From Rhodococcus yunnanensis NBRC 103083 (GTDB lineage: Bacteria; Actinomycetota; Actinomycetes; Mycobacteriales; Mycobacteriaceae), in contig NZ_BCXH01000023.1 in the NCBI RefSeq assembly GCF_001895005.1, forward strand, positions 30,276 through 94,275: a stretch of DNA of 64,000 nucleotides, written 5' to 3'. Position numbers and translations under genes: made by a program. Shown here one piece after another: positions 25,453-36,312 of the stretch (positions within the stretch are counted from its first letter, which is position 1; each line of letters starts with the position of its first letter). The notes under the pieces were generated by a model. It was not told the origin of the DNA. It made no database searches and was given only the letters and a program-made list of their open reading frames with translations.

Positions 25453-26328
25453 GTGCCTGATCATGTGAGGGAACCCGCGGCGCTGCTCGGGCCCGCGGAA
25501 GTGAGATCTCTCGCCGCCGAGTTGGATGTTCGACCCACCAAACAGCTCGGACAGAACTTCGTGCACGACGCCAACACCGTGCGTCGAATCGTCGCATCGG
25601 CGGGAGTCGGTGGCGCCGACACCGTCCTCGAAGTGGGGCCGGGACTCGGCTCGTTGACCCTCGCGCTGCTCGATGTCGCCGACGCGGTCATCGCCGTCGA
25701 GATCGACCCGAAGCTCGCCGCACGGCTGCCGCACACCGTGGCCGACAGAGCGGCATCGCTCGCCGACCGGCTGACCGTCGTCGAGTTCGACGCGTTGCGC
25801 GTCACGGCATCCGACATACCGGGGGAACCGTCGGCGCTGGTGGCGAACCTTCCGTACAACGTCGCCGTTCCGGTGCTGCTGCATCTGTTCTCGGAACTAC
25901 CCTCGCTGCGTACCGCTCTGGTCATGGTGCAGGCCGAGGTGGCCGACCGGCTGGCCGCCGACCCGGGCAGCAAGATCTACGGCATCCCCAGCGTCAAGGC
26001 GAACTTCTTCGGAACCGTCAAACGCGCAGGATCCGTCGGGCGCTCGGTGTTCTGGCCGGTGCCGAAGGTCGAGTCGGGACTCGTGCGCATCGACCGCTAC
26101 GCCGAGCCGCCGTGGTCGATGGACGATGCGTACCGCCGACAGGTGTTCGCCGTCGTCGACGCTGCCTTCGCACAGCGCAGGAAGACACTGAGGGCCGCGC
26201 TCAGCGGATGGGCAGGCTCTCCCGTCGAAGCCGAGAGGCGATTGCGCGAAGCGGACATCGACCCCTCCGCCCGCGGGGAAACTCTCGACGCAGCCGCGTT
26301 CGTCCGGTTGGCGGGTACCCACGCCTGA
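25453..26328 (+). CDS. rsmA: 16S rRNA dimethyladenosine transferase
   Basis: 291 aa (KsgA). Dimethylates A1518 and A1519 of 16S rRNA, a late 30S maturation step. Motifs: PTKQLGQNFVHD, SAM-binding VLEVGPGLGSLTLALL, the catalytic NLPYNVAVP, and VFWPVPKVESGLVRI, with a helical C-terminal domain. It follows rpfB by 19 bp. The GTG start is uncertain, as another GTG lies 12 nt on and neither has an RBS. The TGA lies one base before a reversed copy of the 53-bp element. Confidence 0.95.
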   Translation: MPDHVREPAALLGPAEVRSLAAELDVRPTKQLGQNFVHDANTVRRIVASAGVGGADTVLEVGPGLGSLTLALLDVADAVIAVEIDPKLAARLPHTVADRAASLADRLTVVEFDALRVTASDIPGEPSALVANLPYNVAVPVLLHLFSELPSLRTALVMVQAEVADRLAADPGSKIYGIPSVKANFFGTVKRAGSVGRSVFWPVPKVESGLVRIDRYAEPPWSMDDAYRRQVFAVVDAAFAQRRKTLRAALSGWAGSPVEAERRLREADIDPSARGETLDAAAFVRLAGTHA

Positions 26329-26329
26329 C

Positions 26330-26382
26330 CGCTTGAATGGTTCATTCATCCGATCAGATGGCGTGAACGGCGCATTCAAGCA
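26330..26382 (-). repeat. 53-bp palindromic element, copy C (reverse orientation)
   Basis: Exactly 53 bp. Its minus strand aligns with copies A and B (GCCATCTGAT and CGGATGAATGAAC in the core). Termini CGCTTGAATG and CATTCAAGCA. It fills the space between the stops of rsmA and the WYL regulator. A 12-bp segment, TCAAGCACTGCT, is repeated 16 bp apart at its right edge (26376 and 26392). Confidence 0.85.
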
Positions 26383-26391
26383 CTGCTGGCG

Positions 26392-27363
26392 TCAAGCACT
26401 GCTCGCGCGGTATCGCGCGCTCAACCGCTCGTGCCACTCGGCGACCTTGCGGCATTCATCGTGCAGCTCCGGAGGGTCGAGGACGGTGAAGTCGGTGTCG
26501 AATGCCGACAACCATCGGGCGATGGACTGTAGGGAGCCGCCCGCGAGCAGGATCGTGCACGTGTCGTCGGTGCCGGATTCCAGTGTTCCCCATTCCTCGT
26601 CGACCATCGGCGCGATCGTGTCGATCGGCGCATGGAGTCGTATCCGGGCCTGTACCAGCGTGAACGCACTGCTGATTCCCCTCGCGACGAACGCCGCGGC
26701 GCCTCCCTCCGGAAGCTCCCGCGGAGTGAACCGCGGGCCGGTGGGGATCTTCGGCACCAACCGGTCGACGCGAAACGACCGCCAGTCCTGACGCATCAGG
26801 TCCCACCCCAGCAGGTACCACCGGGCGCCTGCGCGTACCAGACTGTAGGGCTCGACCTCGCGGCGTGCCTCGGTGCCGTCGTGGGTGCGGTAGTCGAATC
26901 GCAGACGCTCGTGGCTGTGGCAGACCCCGGCGACAGTCGCCAGGACCGAGGCGTCGACCGCGGCACGTGCGGGCCGGTCGACGACATCGATGCGCAGCGC
27001 GTCGAGCCGATGCTGGATGCGCGACGGCATCACCTGGCGCAATTTGGTCAACGCCCGCAGCGACGCCTCTCCTATTCCCGCCACGGAGCCGCCTGCCGAC
27101 GACTGCAGCCCGAATGCGACCGCGAGTGCCTCGTCGTCATCGAGCAGCAGTGGAGGCATCTCGGCACCTGCGCCGAGTTGATAGCCGCCACCGACTCCCG
27201 CCGTCGCGTTGACGGGGTACCCGATCTCGCGGAGCTTGTCGATATCGCGACGCACCGTCCTGGGTGTGACGTTCAATCGGTCGGCAAGGTCGGCTCCCGC
27301 CCAGTCGCGGCGGGTCTGGAGCAGAGACAGCAGCTTGAGCAATCGCGCCGAGGTTTCCCGCAT
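26392..27363 (-). CDS. YafY-type transcriptional regulator (HTH + WYL domain)
   Basis: 323 aa. N-terminal HTH_11 winged helix (TSARLLKLLSLLQTRRDW and NVTPRTVRRDIDKLREIGY), then a WYL domain (about 130-210). It includes RFDYRTHDGTEARREVEPY and ARWYLLGWDLMRQDWRSFRVDR, and the C-terminal WCX-like extension follows. WYL regulators sense ligands or nucleic acids and control stress or repair genes. The target is not evident; it is divergent from ispE. The ATG is chosen since the longer open frame lacks homologous sequence. Its TGA lies in a duplicated segment next to copy C of the 53-bp element. Confidence 0.9.
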   Translation of the reverse strand: MRETSARLLKLLSLLQTRRDWAGADLADRLNVTPRTVRRDIDKLREIGYPVNATAGVGGGYQLGAGAEMPPLLLDDDEALAVAFGLQSSAGGSVAGIGEASLRALTKLRQVMPSRIQHRLDALRIDVVDRPARAAVDASVLATVAGVCHSHERLRFDYRTHDGTEARREVEPYSLVRAGARWYLLGWDLMRQDWRSFRVDRLVPKIPTGPRFTPRELPEGGAAAFVARGISSAFTLVQARIRLHAPIDTIAPMVDEEWGTLESGTDDTCTILLAGGSLQSIARWLSAFDTDFTVLDPPELHDECRKVAEWHERLSARYRASSA

Positions 27364-27447
27364 GAACACATGATCGCAGTGATTGCGGACGGTTACTGTC
27401 CGCGGGATCTCGGTACTCGCCGATGTGGGTGCCACGGATTTCTCCAC

Positions 27448-27453
27448 TACTGT
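27448..27453 (+). promoter_or_regulatory. Putative -10 element of ispE
   Basis: TACTGT, eight bases before the GTG start of ispE. There is no RBS, so a leaderless transcript is likely. Confidence 0.35.
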
Positions 27454-27461
27454 TGACTCTC

Positions 27462-28396
27462 GTGCTCTCAGTCGTCCCCAGCCCCGTCGTCGTCCGGGCA
27501 CCGTCGAAGGTCAATCTGCACCTGTCGGTCGGTGACCTGCGCGAGGACGGCTACCACGAACTGACGACGGTCTTCCAGGCTCTGTCGTTGGCCGACGAGG
27601 TCTCGGTGGTGCCTGCGAAGGCGCTGAAGGTCACCGTCCGGGGCGAGAGCGCAGGCTCGGTTCCCACGGACGAGCGCAACCTCGTGTGGAAGGCGGCGGT
27701 ACTGCTTGCCGACGCGGTGGGCCGTGATCCGCTCGTGGAGATCACGATCGACAAGGGCATACCCGTGGCGGGCGGTATGGCAGGCGGTAGTACCGATGCG
27801 GCGGCCACGTTGGTGGCACTCAACTCGCTGTGGGAGCTCGATCTCACACGCGCCGCGCTCACCGACCTGGCTGCGAAACTCGGCAGCGATGTCCCGTTCG
27901 TCCTGAACGGCGGCACAGCTGTCGGCACCGGGCGCGGCGAGAAGCTGCTTCCGGTGCTCTCGCGCAACAGTTTTCACTGGGTGCTCGCGTTGGCGAAGGG
28001 TGGATTGCAAACGCCTGCGGTGTTCCGTGAACTCGACGAGTTACGCGCGAAGGGTTCGCCGCCGCGCCTGGGCGAACCGGAAGCGCTGATGCATGCGCTC
28101 GCATCCGGCGACGCGCACGCGTTGGCCCCGCTGCTCGGCAACGATCTGCAGCCGGCTGCGGTATCGCTGCTCCCGCAGTTGCGGCGTACCCTACGCGCAG
28201 GTGTGACAGCGGGTGCGCTGGCGGGCATCGTCTCGGGCTCAGGGCCTACCTGTGCATTTCTGTGTGCCGATTCCGACACCGCGGTGTCGGTCGGTGCCGA
28301 GTTGTCCGGTGCAGGCGTCTGCCGCACCGTGCGTGTTGCGAGTGGCCCGGTTCCCGGTGCTCGCGTGGTTACTAGTGAATCGATTGGTTTCTCCTG

Positions 28397-28397
<1 letters not shown>
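27462..28397 (+). CDS. ispE: 4-diphosphocytidyl-2-C-methyl-D-erythritol kinase
   Basis: 311 aa GHMP kinase that phosphorylates CDP-ME in the non-mevalonate isoprenoid pathway. Motifs: VRAPSKVNLHLSVG (about 10-23), the ATP-binding VAGGMAGGSTDAAATL (about 100), and GIVSGSGPTCAFLC near the C-terminus. The GTG start matches the family N-terminus, where the substrate-binding Lys follows about ten residues in. The TGA overlaps the next gene's ATG (TGATG), so translation of the ABC-F protein is probably coupled. Confidence 0.95.
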
Positions 28398-30193
<1,796 letters not shown>

Positions 30194-30197
30194 CGGT

Positions 30198-30671
30198 ATG
30201 AACGCCTCGACACCGACCCTCGTGCCGATGGACTCCGCACAGATCCGGCGTTGGCTCGACTCCGGCCGTGCGCAGTACGTCGCGGACCGGATCGAGGCAG
30301 GGGAGAGCCGAAGTGAAGCGGAGGCCAATGCTCTGGCGTCGTACTCCAGTACTTTTCCCGGCGACATTCCCTCGCCCACGCAGCGGCTTTTCGATGTGGT
30401 GCTCGCCTCCGAGGTCGTCGGGTGCCTGTGGCTCGCTCCGCGCGCGGACGCCGAGCCCGATCACTGGTGGGTGTGGGACATCGAGATCGAAGAAAACTTT
30501 CGCGGACGCGGACTCGGCCGCGCGACCATGTTGCTCGCGGAGGACGCGGCCCGTGCAGAGGGCGCGAAGACGCTCGGGCTCAACGTGTTCGGCGGAAACG
30601 CCGTCGCGCGGCAACTGTACCGGTCACTGGACTACCGGGAGACGGCGGTCCAGATGCGCAAAAATCTGTGA
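30198..30671 (+). CDS. GNAT-family N-acetyltransferase
   Basis: 157 aa. GNAT fold: the acetyl-CoA pyrophosphate-binding motif is FRGRGLGRATMLLAEDAAR (R-G-x-G-x-G/A, about 103-121). LGLNVFGGNAVARQLYRSLDY follows, the typical C-terminal strand and helix. A helical N-terminal third (RRWLDSGRAQYVADRIEAG) may form the substrate lid. The start lies 4 nt after the ABC-F stop, so it probably belongs to the same operon. The substrate is unknown. Confidence 0.88.
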   Translation: MNASTPTLVPMDSAQIRRWLDSGRAQYVADRIEAGESRSEAEANALASYSSTFPGDIPSPTQRLFDVVLASEVVGCLWLAPRADAEPDHWWVWDIEIEENFRGRGLGRATMLLAEDAARAEGAKTLGLNVFGGNAVARQLYRSLDYRETAVQMRKNL

Positions 30672-30718
30672 CGGTGAAAGCGACCCGTGCCGAGCGTTCG
30701 CGCGCTAGTTTTCGTCAG

Positions 30719-31171
30719 ATGGACCCTGTTGTCGAGATTCAGCGGTTGAAGTACCGGTATGCCCGCACGCTGGACACGAAATCCTGGACCGAGTTCGCCG
30801 ACACCATGCTTCCCGACGCCACTGCCACCTATGGTGCGAACCTGGCGTTCGAGTCGCGCGCCGCGTTGATCGAGTTCATGAAGACGACGCTCGGGCCGAG
30901 CGTCATCACCGAGCATCACTGTGGACACCCGGAGATCGAGGTCGACGGAGGCGTGGCGACCGGTGTCTGGTACCTCTCCGACACGGTCATCATCCCCGAA
31001 CACCAGGTGATCCTGCGTGGGGCGGCGTTCTACCGGGATCGATACGTACGGTGTGAGGATGGGGCCTGGAGAATTGCGCACACGGGATACGAGAGAACGT
31101 ACGAGTACGTGGTGTCCACCAACGATGTGCCGAGCTTTCACTTGACGGCGAACATGTGGTCCGAACAGTGA
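30719..31171 (+). CDS. SnoaL-like / NTF2-fold protein
   Basis: 150 aa. NTF2-like alpha+beta barrel of the SnoaL_4 type: IQRLKYRYARTLDTKSWTEF, the strand-rich core with TEHHCGHPEIEVDG and ATGVWYLSDT, then FYRDRYVRCEDGAWRIAHTG. These small proteins bind hydrophobic substrates and act as isomerases, cyclases or dehydratases, or only as binders. The catalytic residues cannot be assigned. It overlaps the downstream gene by 4 nt, so the pair is co-translated. Confidence 0.8.
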   Translation: MDPVVEIQRLKYRYARTLDTKSWTEFADTMLPDATATYGANLAFESRAALIEFMKTTLGPSVITEHHCGHPEIEVDGGVATGVWYLSDTVIIPEHQVILRGAAFYRDRYVRCEDGAWRIAHTGYERTYEYVVSTNDVPSFHLTANMWSEQ

Positions 31172-31842
31172 CGTCCGTGGTGCGCGCGGCGCTGGGCGAT
31201 GCCTTCGAGGAACTGCATCCGAAGGTGCAGTGGCGTTTCGGTCTCGAATCCGGCGACGGTCGCAGTCAGGTGGGAGTCGGCGTCATGGAGGAGATGACGC
31301 ATTCACCCCTCGTGCCGCCGCCGGTGCTGTGGCTCGGGAGCAGGCGCGGATTGTTTCCCGGCGGAAAGGGCACCGAGGTGCCGTTCACGATCGTGAACTA
31401 CGCGTACACCGACGACCTGGGCCGCGAGACGATGTCCTTCGTACGCAGATTTCAGTTCCTCGGGAAGGCGCAGGGCATGAACTCGGTCATGGTCACGCCG
31501 TCGACGCCGTCGAAACCCGGTGTCGCGCTGGACTATCTGGGCTTTCACTCCGACATGATCGTGGAGACCACTTGCCGGGTCGAGGACGGTGGGCTGATTC
31601 TCGACAGCGGCCCACCCCGTCTCCTGGGCATCCGAATTCCGCAGTTCGCGTCGGCGAGGACGACCGGACGTGAGTGGTGGGACGAGTCCGAGCATCGGCA
31701 TCGCATCCAGATCGACGTGACCTCGCCGCTGCTCGGCCGGCTCTTCCACTACCGGGGTTGGTTCACCGCCGAGGAAAGATCCTGCACTGCCGCAGAGGTA
31801 CCCGCATCCGCCAGGCCGTCTCGGCTGGAGCACCGCGAGTAG
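31168..31842 (+). CDS. DUF4166-domain protein
   Basis: 224 aa. Matches the DUF4166 pattern as I know it: an N-terminal ALGDAFEELHPKVQWRFGLE, an aromatic/Gly core (LWLGSRRGLFPGGKGTEVPF) and HRIQIDVTSPLLGRLFHYRGWF near the end. Some members are fused to saccharopine-dehydrogenase-like or SDR domains. No catalytic role is known. The GTG start overlaps the SnoaL-like stop (GTGA). A strong hairpin follows directly. Confidence 0.7.
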   Translation: MTSVVRAALGDAFEELHPKVQWRFGLESGDGRSQVGVGVMEEMTHSPLVPPPVLWLGSRRGLFPGGKGTEVPFTIVNYAYTDDLGRETMSFVRRFQFLGKAQGMNSVMVTPSTPSKPGVALDYLGFHSDMIVETTCRVEDGGLILDSGPPRLLGIRIPQFASARTTGREWWDESEHRHRIQIDVTSPLLGRLFHYRGWFTAEERSCTAAEVPASARPSRLEHRE

Positions 31843-31849
31843 CAGCGAA

Positions 31850-31885
31850 GAGAAAACCCCCTGGCGCTGGACCAAGGGGTTTCTC
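31850..31885 (+). terminator. Hairpin terminator after the DUF4166 gene
   Basis: GAGAAAACCCCCTGG pairs with CCAAGGGGTTTCTC around a short loop, giving a long GC-rich stem ending in an A/T-rich base. It lies 8 nt after the stop and in front of a convergent gene, so it may act in both directions. Confidence 0.75.
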
Positions 31886-31902
31886 GCATCATTTCCAGCG
31901 GA

Positions 31903-32670
31903 TCAGCGGTAACCCTTGGCCGGGTTCAGAAGGTCCAGGACGATGGTCTGTCCGTTGGAACGGACATGGATCTCCGGGTTCTGCAGGCCGCCGGATACCA
32001 GGTACTCGCCGAGAAGCTGAAGCAGTTCGTCGGGTCCGACCGAGGTGTCGGGGGTGCGGATGTCTCCGGTGCGGCTACCGAGTTCGTTTTGTGTCAGACG
32101 GCCCGCAATGCGTACGGACGCGACACCCATCGCGGTACGACGGTCCGGCGCGGCGCTGCGGCCGTTGCTCGTCGGCACACTGCCGTTGGACGCGTGCGTG
32201 CTGGACCGGCCATTGGTGGGGAGACCGTGCTCGGAGATCTGATCGCTAGTAGTCACTTCAACCTCGTTCGAATCCTGGGAGGGCTGCTCGGGCGTGGTGC
32301 TGTCAACATCGGTCTTCGCATCTTCGGTGCGTCCACCGGTCTTCGGTACATCTGGCGTGGATACACCTGGCTTGGATACATCTGGCTTCGATCCAGCCGG
32401 CTTGGATGCATCTGGCGTGGATGTAACCGGGTTCGATGCATCCGGGTTCGATGCATCAGGGCTCGATACGTCCGGGCTCGATACCTGGGGCTTCACGACA
32501 TCGACGGGCGCGGTCACCGGTGCGGCGGCTCTGGGCGCCGAGGCCTTCGAAGAGTCGGACCGCGGCGGCACCGCACCCGCAGTCCGCGTGGGAGTGGGTG
32601 TACTCAATCGGTGGGCAGGCGCTTGGCCGATTTTGATACCCGCCAGCGGATAGCTGGATCCCTGTGTCAT
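31903..32670 (-). CDS. Hypothetical protein with Ser/Pro/Asp pentapeptide repeats
   Basis: 255 aa, unrecognised. Residues 1-60 are low complexity (Pro, Ser, Ala). Residues about 64-109 are nine imperfect pentapeptides of the form S-x-P-D-x. Residues 110-185 are acidic and Ser/Thr-rich. A compact C-terminal domain of about 60 residues follows (VGPDELLQLLGEYLVSGGLQ and HVRSNGQTIVLDLLNPAKGYR). There is no signal peptide or TM segment. The repeats could form an extended stalk. The ATG follows GGGGTTGAAG. Upstream is AT-rich sequence that may hold its promoter. Confidence 0.6.
   Translation of the reverse strand: MTQGSSYPLAGIKIGQAPAHRLSTPTPTRTAGAVPPRSDSSKASAPRAAAPVTAPVDVVKPQVSSPDVSSPDASNPDASNPVTSTPDASKPAGSKPDVSKPGVSTPDVPKTGGRTEDAKTDVDSTTPEQPSQDSNEVEVTTSDQISEHGLPTNGRSSTHASNGSVPTSNGRSAAPDRRTAMGVASVRIAGRLTQNELGSRTGDIRTPDTSVGPDELLQLLGEYLVSGGLQNPEIHVRSNGQTIVLDLLNPAKGYR
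32344..32481 (-). repeat. 15-bp repeat array encoding pentapeptides
   Basis: About nine 15-bp units encode SSPDV, SNPDA, STPDA, SKPDV and similar within the hypothetical protein. The units are diverged in sequence but the Pro, and often Asp, positions are kept. Confidence 0.75.
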
Positions 32671-32832
32671 CTTCAACCCCGAGTCGTATGCGTGAACTCC
32701 GTGGCACGAGCACAAAACCTACTCGATGCCCGTTCGGACCACCGAAGAATAACACTACGTATGTTTACGGGGTGATTTTGCGATTGATTTCTTTTTCTGC
32801 CGACGGCGGTGTGAACGCTCGCTCGCGTTCGA

Positions 32833-34494
32833 TCACTCGCCGGCGGCGACCAGAGGCTCCAACGTCAGATCGGGCATTTCCTTCTCGAGATACTGCAGGC
32901 GCCACTTGTCGCTGACGAGGGCGAGAATCGCACCGTCGGTACGCGTGAACACCTCGACGCCGCGTTGGCGACCCAGTTCGACGGCCGACGCGGCATCGGT
33001 GCGGCGAGCGACCGAATATCCGAGTGGTTCGAGTCGGGCGTCGACACCGAACTCGCTCTTCATCCGCGCGGTGACCACCTCGAACTGCATCGGCCCGACA
33101 GCGGCGAGAACAGGCGACGCGTCGCCGCGAACGTCGTTGCGCAGCACCTGCACCACGCCCTCGGAATCCATCTGTTCGACGGCACGTCTGAACTTCTTGT
33201 ACTTGTCCGCGCTGTCCACGCGCAGCGCAGCGAAGTGCTCGGGCGCGAACGACGGGATCGGTGGGTACTCGACCTTCTTGTCGCTGAAGAGTGTGTGACC
33301 CGGCGCGAGGGCGGTGGCGTTGACGAGACCGACGACATCACCCGGGTAGGCGTTCTCGACGGTGGTGCGTTCGCGTCCGAAGACCGTCAGTGCGTACTTC
33401 GTGGTGAACGGCTTCCCGGTCTGCGCATGCGTGACGACCATGCCGCGCTCGAACACCCCGGACACGACGCGCATGAACGCGAGCCGGTCGCGGTGCGCGG
33501 TGTCCATGCCGGCCTGGACCTTGAACACCACGGCGCTGAACGGGTCGGTCACCTCACGGGTTCCGCCCTTGGCGTCCTCGCGGGGGCCCGGTGCGGGCGC
33601 GAGAGCGACGAGGGTGTCCAGTATCTGGCGGACGCCGAAGTTGAGCATCGCCGAACCGAAGATCACGGGCGACGTCTGGCCGGCGAGAAACAGCTCCTGA
33701 TCGTGTCCCTGACCGCTCGAGACGAGCAGCTCGCTCTCTTCGAGCGCTGTCTCCCATTCGCTGCCCTCCCGCGCGGCGGCCGCGTCGGCGTCGAGCAGTT
33801 CCTCGGGGGCGATCGTGGCACCGCCCGCGGTACGGGTGAAACGGATGTAGTTGCCCTCACGCACGTCGAGCAGACCGCGGAAATCGCCTGCGATGCCGAC
33901 GGGCCAGTACAGCGGCGTCGGGGTCAGGCCGATGCGCTGTTCGATCTCGTCGAGCAACTCGAGCGGCGACTGTCCCGGACGGTCCCACTTGTTGATCACG
34001 GTGATGACGGGGATGCCGAACTGACGGCACACCTGGAACAACTTCAGTGTCTGCGGCTCCAGACCCTTGGCGGCGTCGATGAGCATCACAGCGGCATCGA
34101 CGGCCGTCAGTACGCGGTAGGTGTCCTCGGAGAAGTCGGCGTGGCCGGGGGTGTCGACGAGGTTGATGACATTGACGTCGTCGACACGCGGATCCACCTG
34201 GTAGTTGAACTGCAGCGCCGTCGAACTCACCGAGATGCCGCGCGCCTTCTCCATTTCCATCCAGTCCGACACCGTCGAGCGTCGGCCTGCCTTGCCGTGG
34301 ATCGCACCCGCCTCGGAGATGACGCGCGCGTGCAGCGCGAGAGCCTCGGTCAGCGTCGACTTACCGGCGTCGGGATGCGAGATGACGGCGAACGTACGGC
34401 GGCGAGCGATCTCGCCTGCCAGCTCTTTGTGCACGCTTTTCGGGACCGACTCGGTGGGGGTAGTGCTGATGTCTACCGAATCGGGCGTAGTCAA
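32833..34494 (-). CDS. prfC: Peptide chain release factor 3
   Basis: 553 aa translational GTPase that recycles RF1 and RF2. G motifs: ISHPDAGKSTLTEAL (G1), the ARGISVSSTA switch region (G2), DTPGHADFSEDTYR (G3) and NKWDR (G4). The RF3-type domain III ends DKWRLQYLEKEMPDL. The longer frame to 34698 has unrelated sequence; the TTG at 34494 is chosen for the AGAGG 5 nt before it. A GTG about 60 nt further in is another possibility. It is divergent from the acyl-AMP ligase gene. Confidence 0.93.
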   Translation of the reverse strand: MTTPDSVDISTTPTESVPKSVHKELAGEIARRRTFAVISHPDAGKSTLTEALALHARVISEAGAIHGKAGRRSTVSDWMEMEKARGISVSSTALQFNYQVDPRVDDVNVINLVDTPGHADFSEDTYRVLTAVDAAVMLIDAAKGLEPQTLKLFQVCRQFGIPVITVINKWDRPGQSPLELLDEIEQRIGLTPTPLYWPVGIAGDFRGLLDVREGNYIRFTRTAGGATIAPEELLDADAAAAREGSEWETALEESELLVSSGQGHDQELFLAGQTSPVIFGSAMLNFGVRQILDTLVALAPAPGPREDAKGGTREVTDPFSAVVFKVQAGMDTAHRDRLAFMRVVSGVFERGMVVTHAQTGKPFTTKYALTVFGRERTTVENAYPGDVVGLVNATALAPGHTLFSDKKVEYPPIPSFAPEHFAALRVDSADKYKKFRRAVEQMDSEGVVQVLRNDVRGDASPVLAAVGPMQFEVVTARMKSEFGVDARLEPLGYSVARRTDAASAVELGRQRGVEVFTRTDGAILALVSDKWRLQYLEKEMPDLTLEPLVAAGE

Positions 34495-34636
34495 GCGAAC
34501 CTCTTTTTGCTGGAGTGGGTTTGTTGCCGCTACCAGGGTACTCGGACCGGAGTTCGGTAACGGTTCCCGTACGCCGATGGATTCAATAGCCTGAGGAGAG
34601 TGCCTGATTGCAACTCGCTCGGCGGAGGAGATGACA

Positions 34637-36271
34637 TTGAGCAAATTCACCGAAGAAATGTTCGCCACGGCGGTCACCAGCCGGCGCGGACTCGTCACCG
34701 GCGAGCCCGACGAGGCGTTGCGGCAGTCGTGGGGCGAGATTCATCGAGTTGCGCGAAAGATGGCGGGCGCACTGGCCGATGCGGGTATCGAGCACGGTGA
34801 TGCGATCGGCATTCTTGCTGGTCAGCCCGTGGATATCGCGCCCGCGTGTCAGGCGGCGTGGATGCGCGGTGGCTCGGTCACGATGTTGCACCAGCCGACT
34901 CCGCGTACCGATCTGGCGGTGTGGGGCGAGGACACCGAGACGGTCGTGAAGATGATCGAGGCCAAGGTCGTGATCCTCGGGGCACCGTTCGACATCGCCG
35001 CTCCGGTTCTGAAGGAGCGGGGCATCACCGTGCTCGAGATCGAGGACATGCGGTCCGGTCGCGACATCGACCCGATACCGACCGACGAGTCCGATATCGC
35101 GTTGCAGCAGTTGACGTCCGGTTCGACCGGCTCGCCCAAGGCGGTGCGGATCACGCACGAGAACTTCTACGTCAACGCGTACGCGATGATCGATCGCATC
35201 AAGTTCGACGTCGACTCCGACGTCATGGTCAGCTGGCTGCCTCTTTTCCACGATATGGGGATGGTCGGTTTCCTGACCGTGCCGATGCAGGTGGGCGCCG
35301 AGGTCGTCAGCATCACCCCGCTCGACTTCCTGAGGTCACCGCTGTTGTGGGCCAAGCTCATCGACAAGTACCGCGGAACCGTCACGGCGGCACCGAATTT
35401 CGCGTACTCGCTTCTTGCGCGTCGACTCCGGCAGGCGGAGGACGACCTGGATCTCGACCTCGGCACGCTGCGCTACGCGTGGAACGGCGCCGAGCCGGTC
35501 GACCCCGACACCATGATCGCGTTGGCGGAGGCCGGCAGACCGTACGGGCTCGATCCGCATGCACTCGCCCCCGTGTACGGCATGGCGGAAACGACTCTGG
35601 CAGTGTCCATTCCAGACCCGGGGCAGGGGCAGGTGCTCGACGTCGTCGACGCCGACCTGCTCGAGGCGATGGGACGGGCGGTCCCGACGACCAAGGGCAA
35701 CGTCCGCAAGCTCGCGACGCTCGGCAAGATGGTCCCCAATCTCGAGGGACGCGTCGTCGACAATGAGGGGCAGGTGCTCACCCCGAGGGGCGTCGGCATC
35801 ATCGAGGTCAGAGGCAAGGCCGTCACCCCGGGCTACATCACCGTCGACGGGCCCGTCCCGACACAGGACAGCGAGGGGTGGCTCGACACCGGCGACGTCG
35901 GATATTTCACCGAGGAAGGACTCGTCGTCGTCTGCGGGCGCATCAAGGACGTCATCATCATGGGCGGGCGCAACATCTATCCGACCGACATCGAGCGGGC
36001 CGCAGGTTCGGTGCAGGGTGTACGGCCCGGTAATGCCGTCGCGATCCGTCTCGACGCGGGCGAGAAGCGGGAGAGCTTCGCAGTCGCGGTGGAGACCAAC
36101 GACTTCCAGAACCCGGACGAGGTCAAACGCATCGAACACGAGATCGTGCACGCGGTGTACTCGGAGGTCGGGGTGAGGCCGCGGACCGTCGCCGTGCTCG
36201 GGCCAGGGTCGATCCCGAAGACGTCGTCGGGCAAATTGCGCCGCGCCAACTCGGCGTCGTTGCTGCGCTGA
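34637..36271 (+). CDS. Fatty-acyl-AMP ligase (FadD/Pks16-like)
   Basis: 544 aa adenylate-forming enzyme that activates a fatty acid as acyl-AMP. Motifs: ATP-binding LTSGSTGSPKAVRITHEN, WLPLFHDMGMVG, VYGMAETTLAVS, DTGDVGYFTEEG and the C-terminal PKTSSGKLRR with catalytic Lys. Length and position before pth match mycobacterial Pks16 (Rv1013). The HDMGM segment is typical of FAALs. I prefer the TTG at 34637 over the ATG at 34631 because GGAGGAG ends directly before that ATG, and the result (MSKFTEEMFA) resembles homologues. The acceptor may be an ACP or CoA. Confidence 0.88.
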   Translation: MSKFTEEMFATAVTSRRGLVTGEPDEALRQSWGEIHRVARKMAGALADAGIEHGDAIGILAGQPVDIAPACQAAWMRGGSVTMLHQPTPRTDLAVWGEDTETVVKMIEAKVVILGAPFDIAAPVLKERGITVLEIEDMRSGRDIDPIPTDESDIALQQLTSGSTGSPKAVRITHENFYVNAYAMIDRIKFDVDSDVMVSWLPLFHDMGMVGFLTVPMQVGAEVVSITPLDFLRSPLLWAKLIDKYRGTVTAAPNFAYSLLARRLRQAEDDLDLDLGTLRYAWNGAEPVDPDTMIALAEAGRPYGLDPHALAPVYGMAETTLAVSIPDPGQGQVLDVVDADLLEAMGRAVPTTKGNVRKLATLGKMVPNLEGRVVDNEGQVLTPRGVGIIEVRGKAVTPGYITVDGPVPTQDSEGWLDTGDVGYFTEEGLVVVCGRIKDVIIMGGRNIYPTDIERAAGSVQGVRPGNAVAIRLDAGEKRESFAVAVETNDFQNPDEVKRIEHEIVHAVYSEVGVRPRTVAVLGPGSIPKTSSGKLRRANSASLLR

Positions 36272-36312
36272 CCGCTCAGTGTGTGCGTAGCTGACCGCCT
36301 GGTGTGCGCGTG

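Noticed and set aside
21643..26382. Insertion sequence origin with intact transposase
   Set aside because: No transposase or longer inverted-repeat element is visible around any 53-bp copy.
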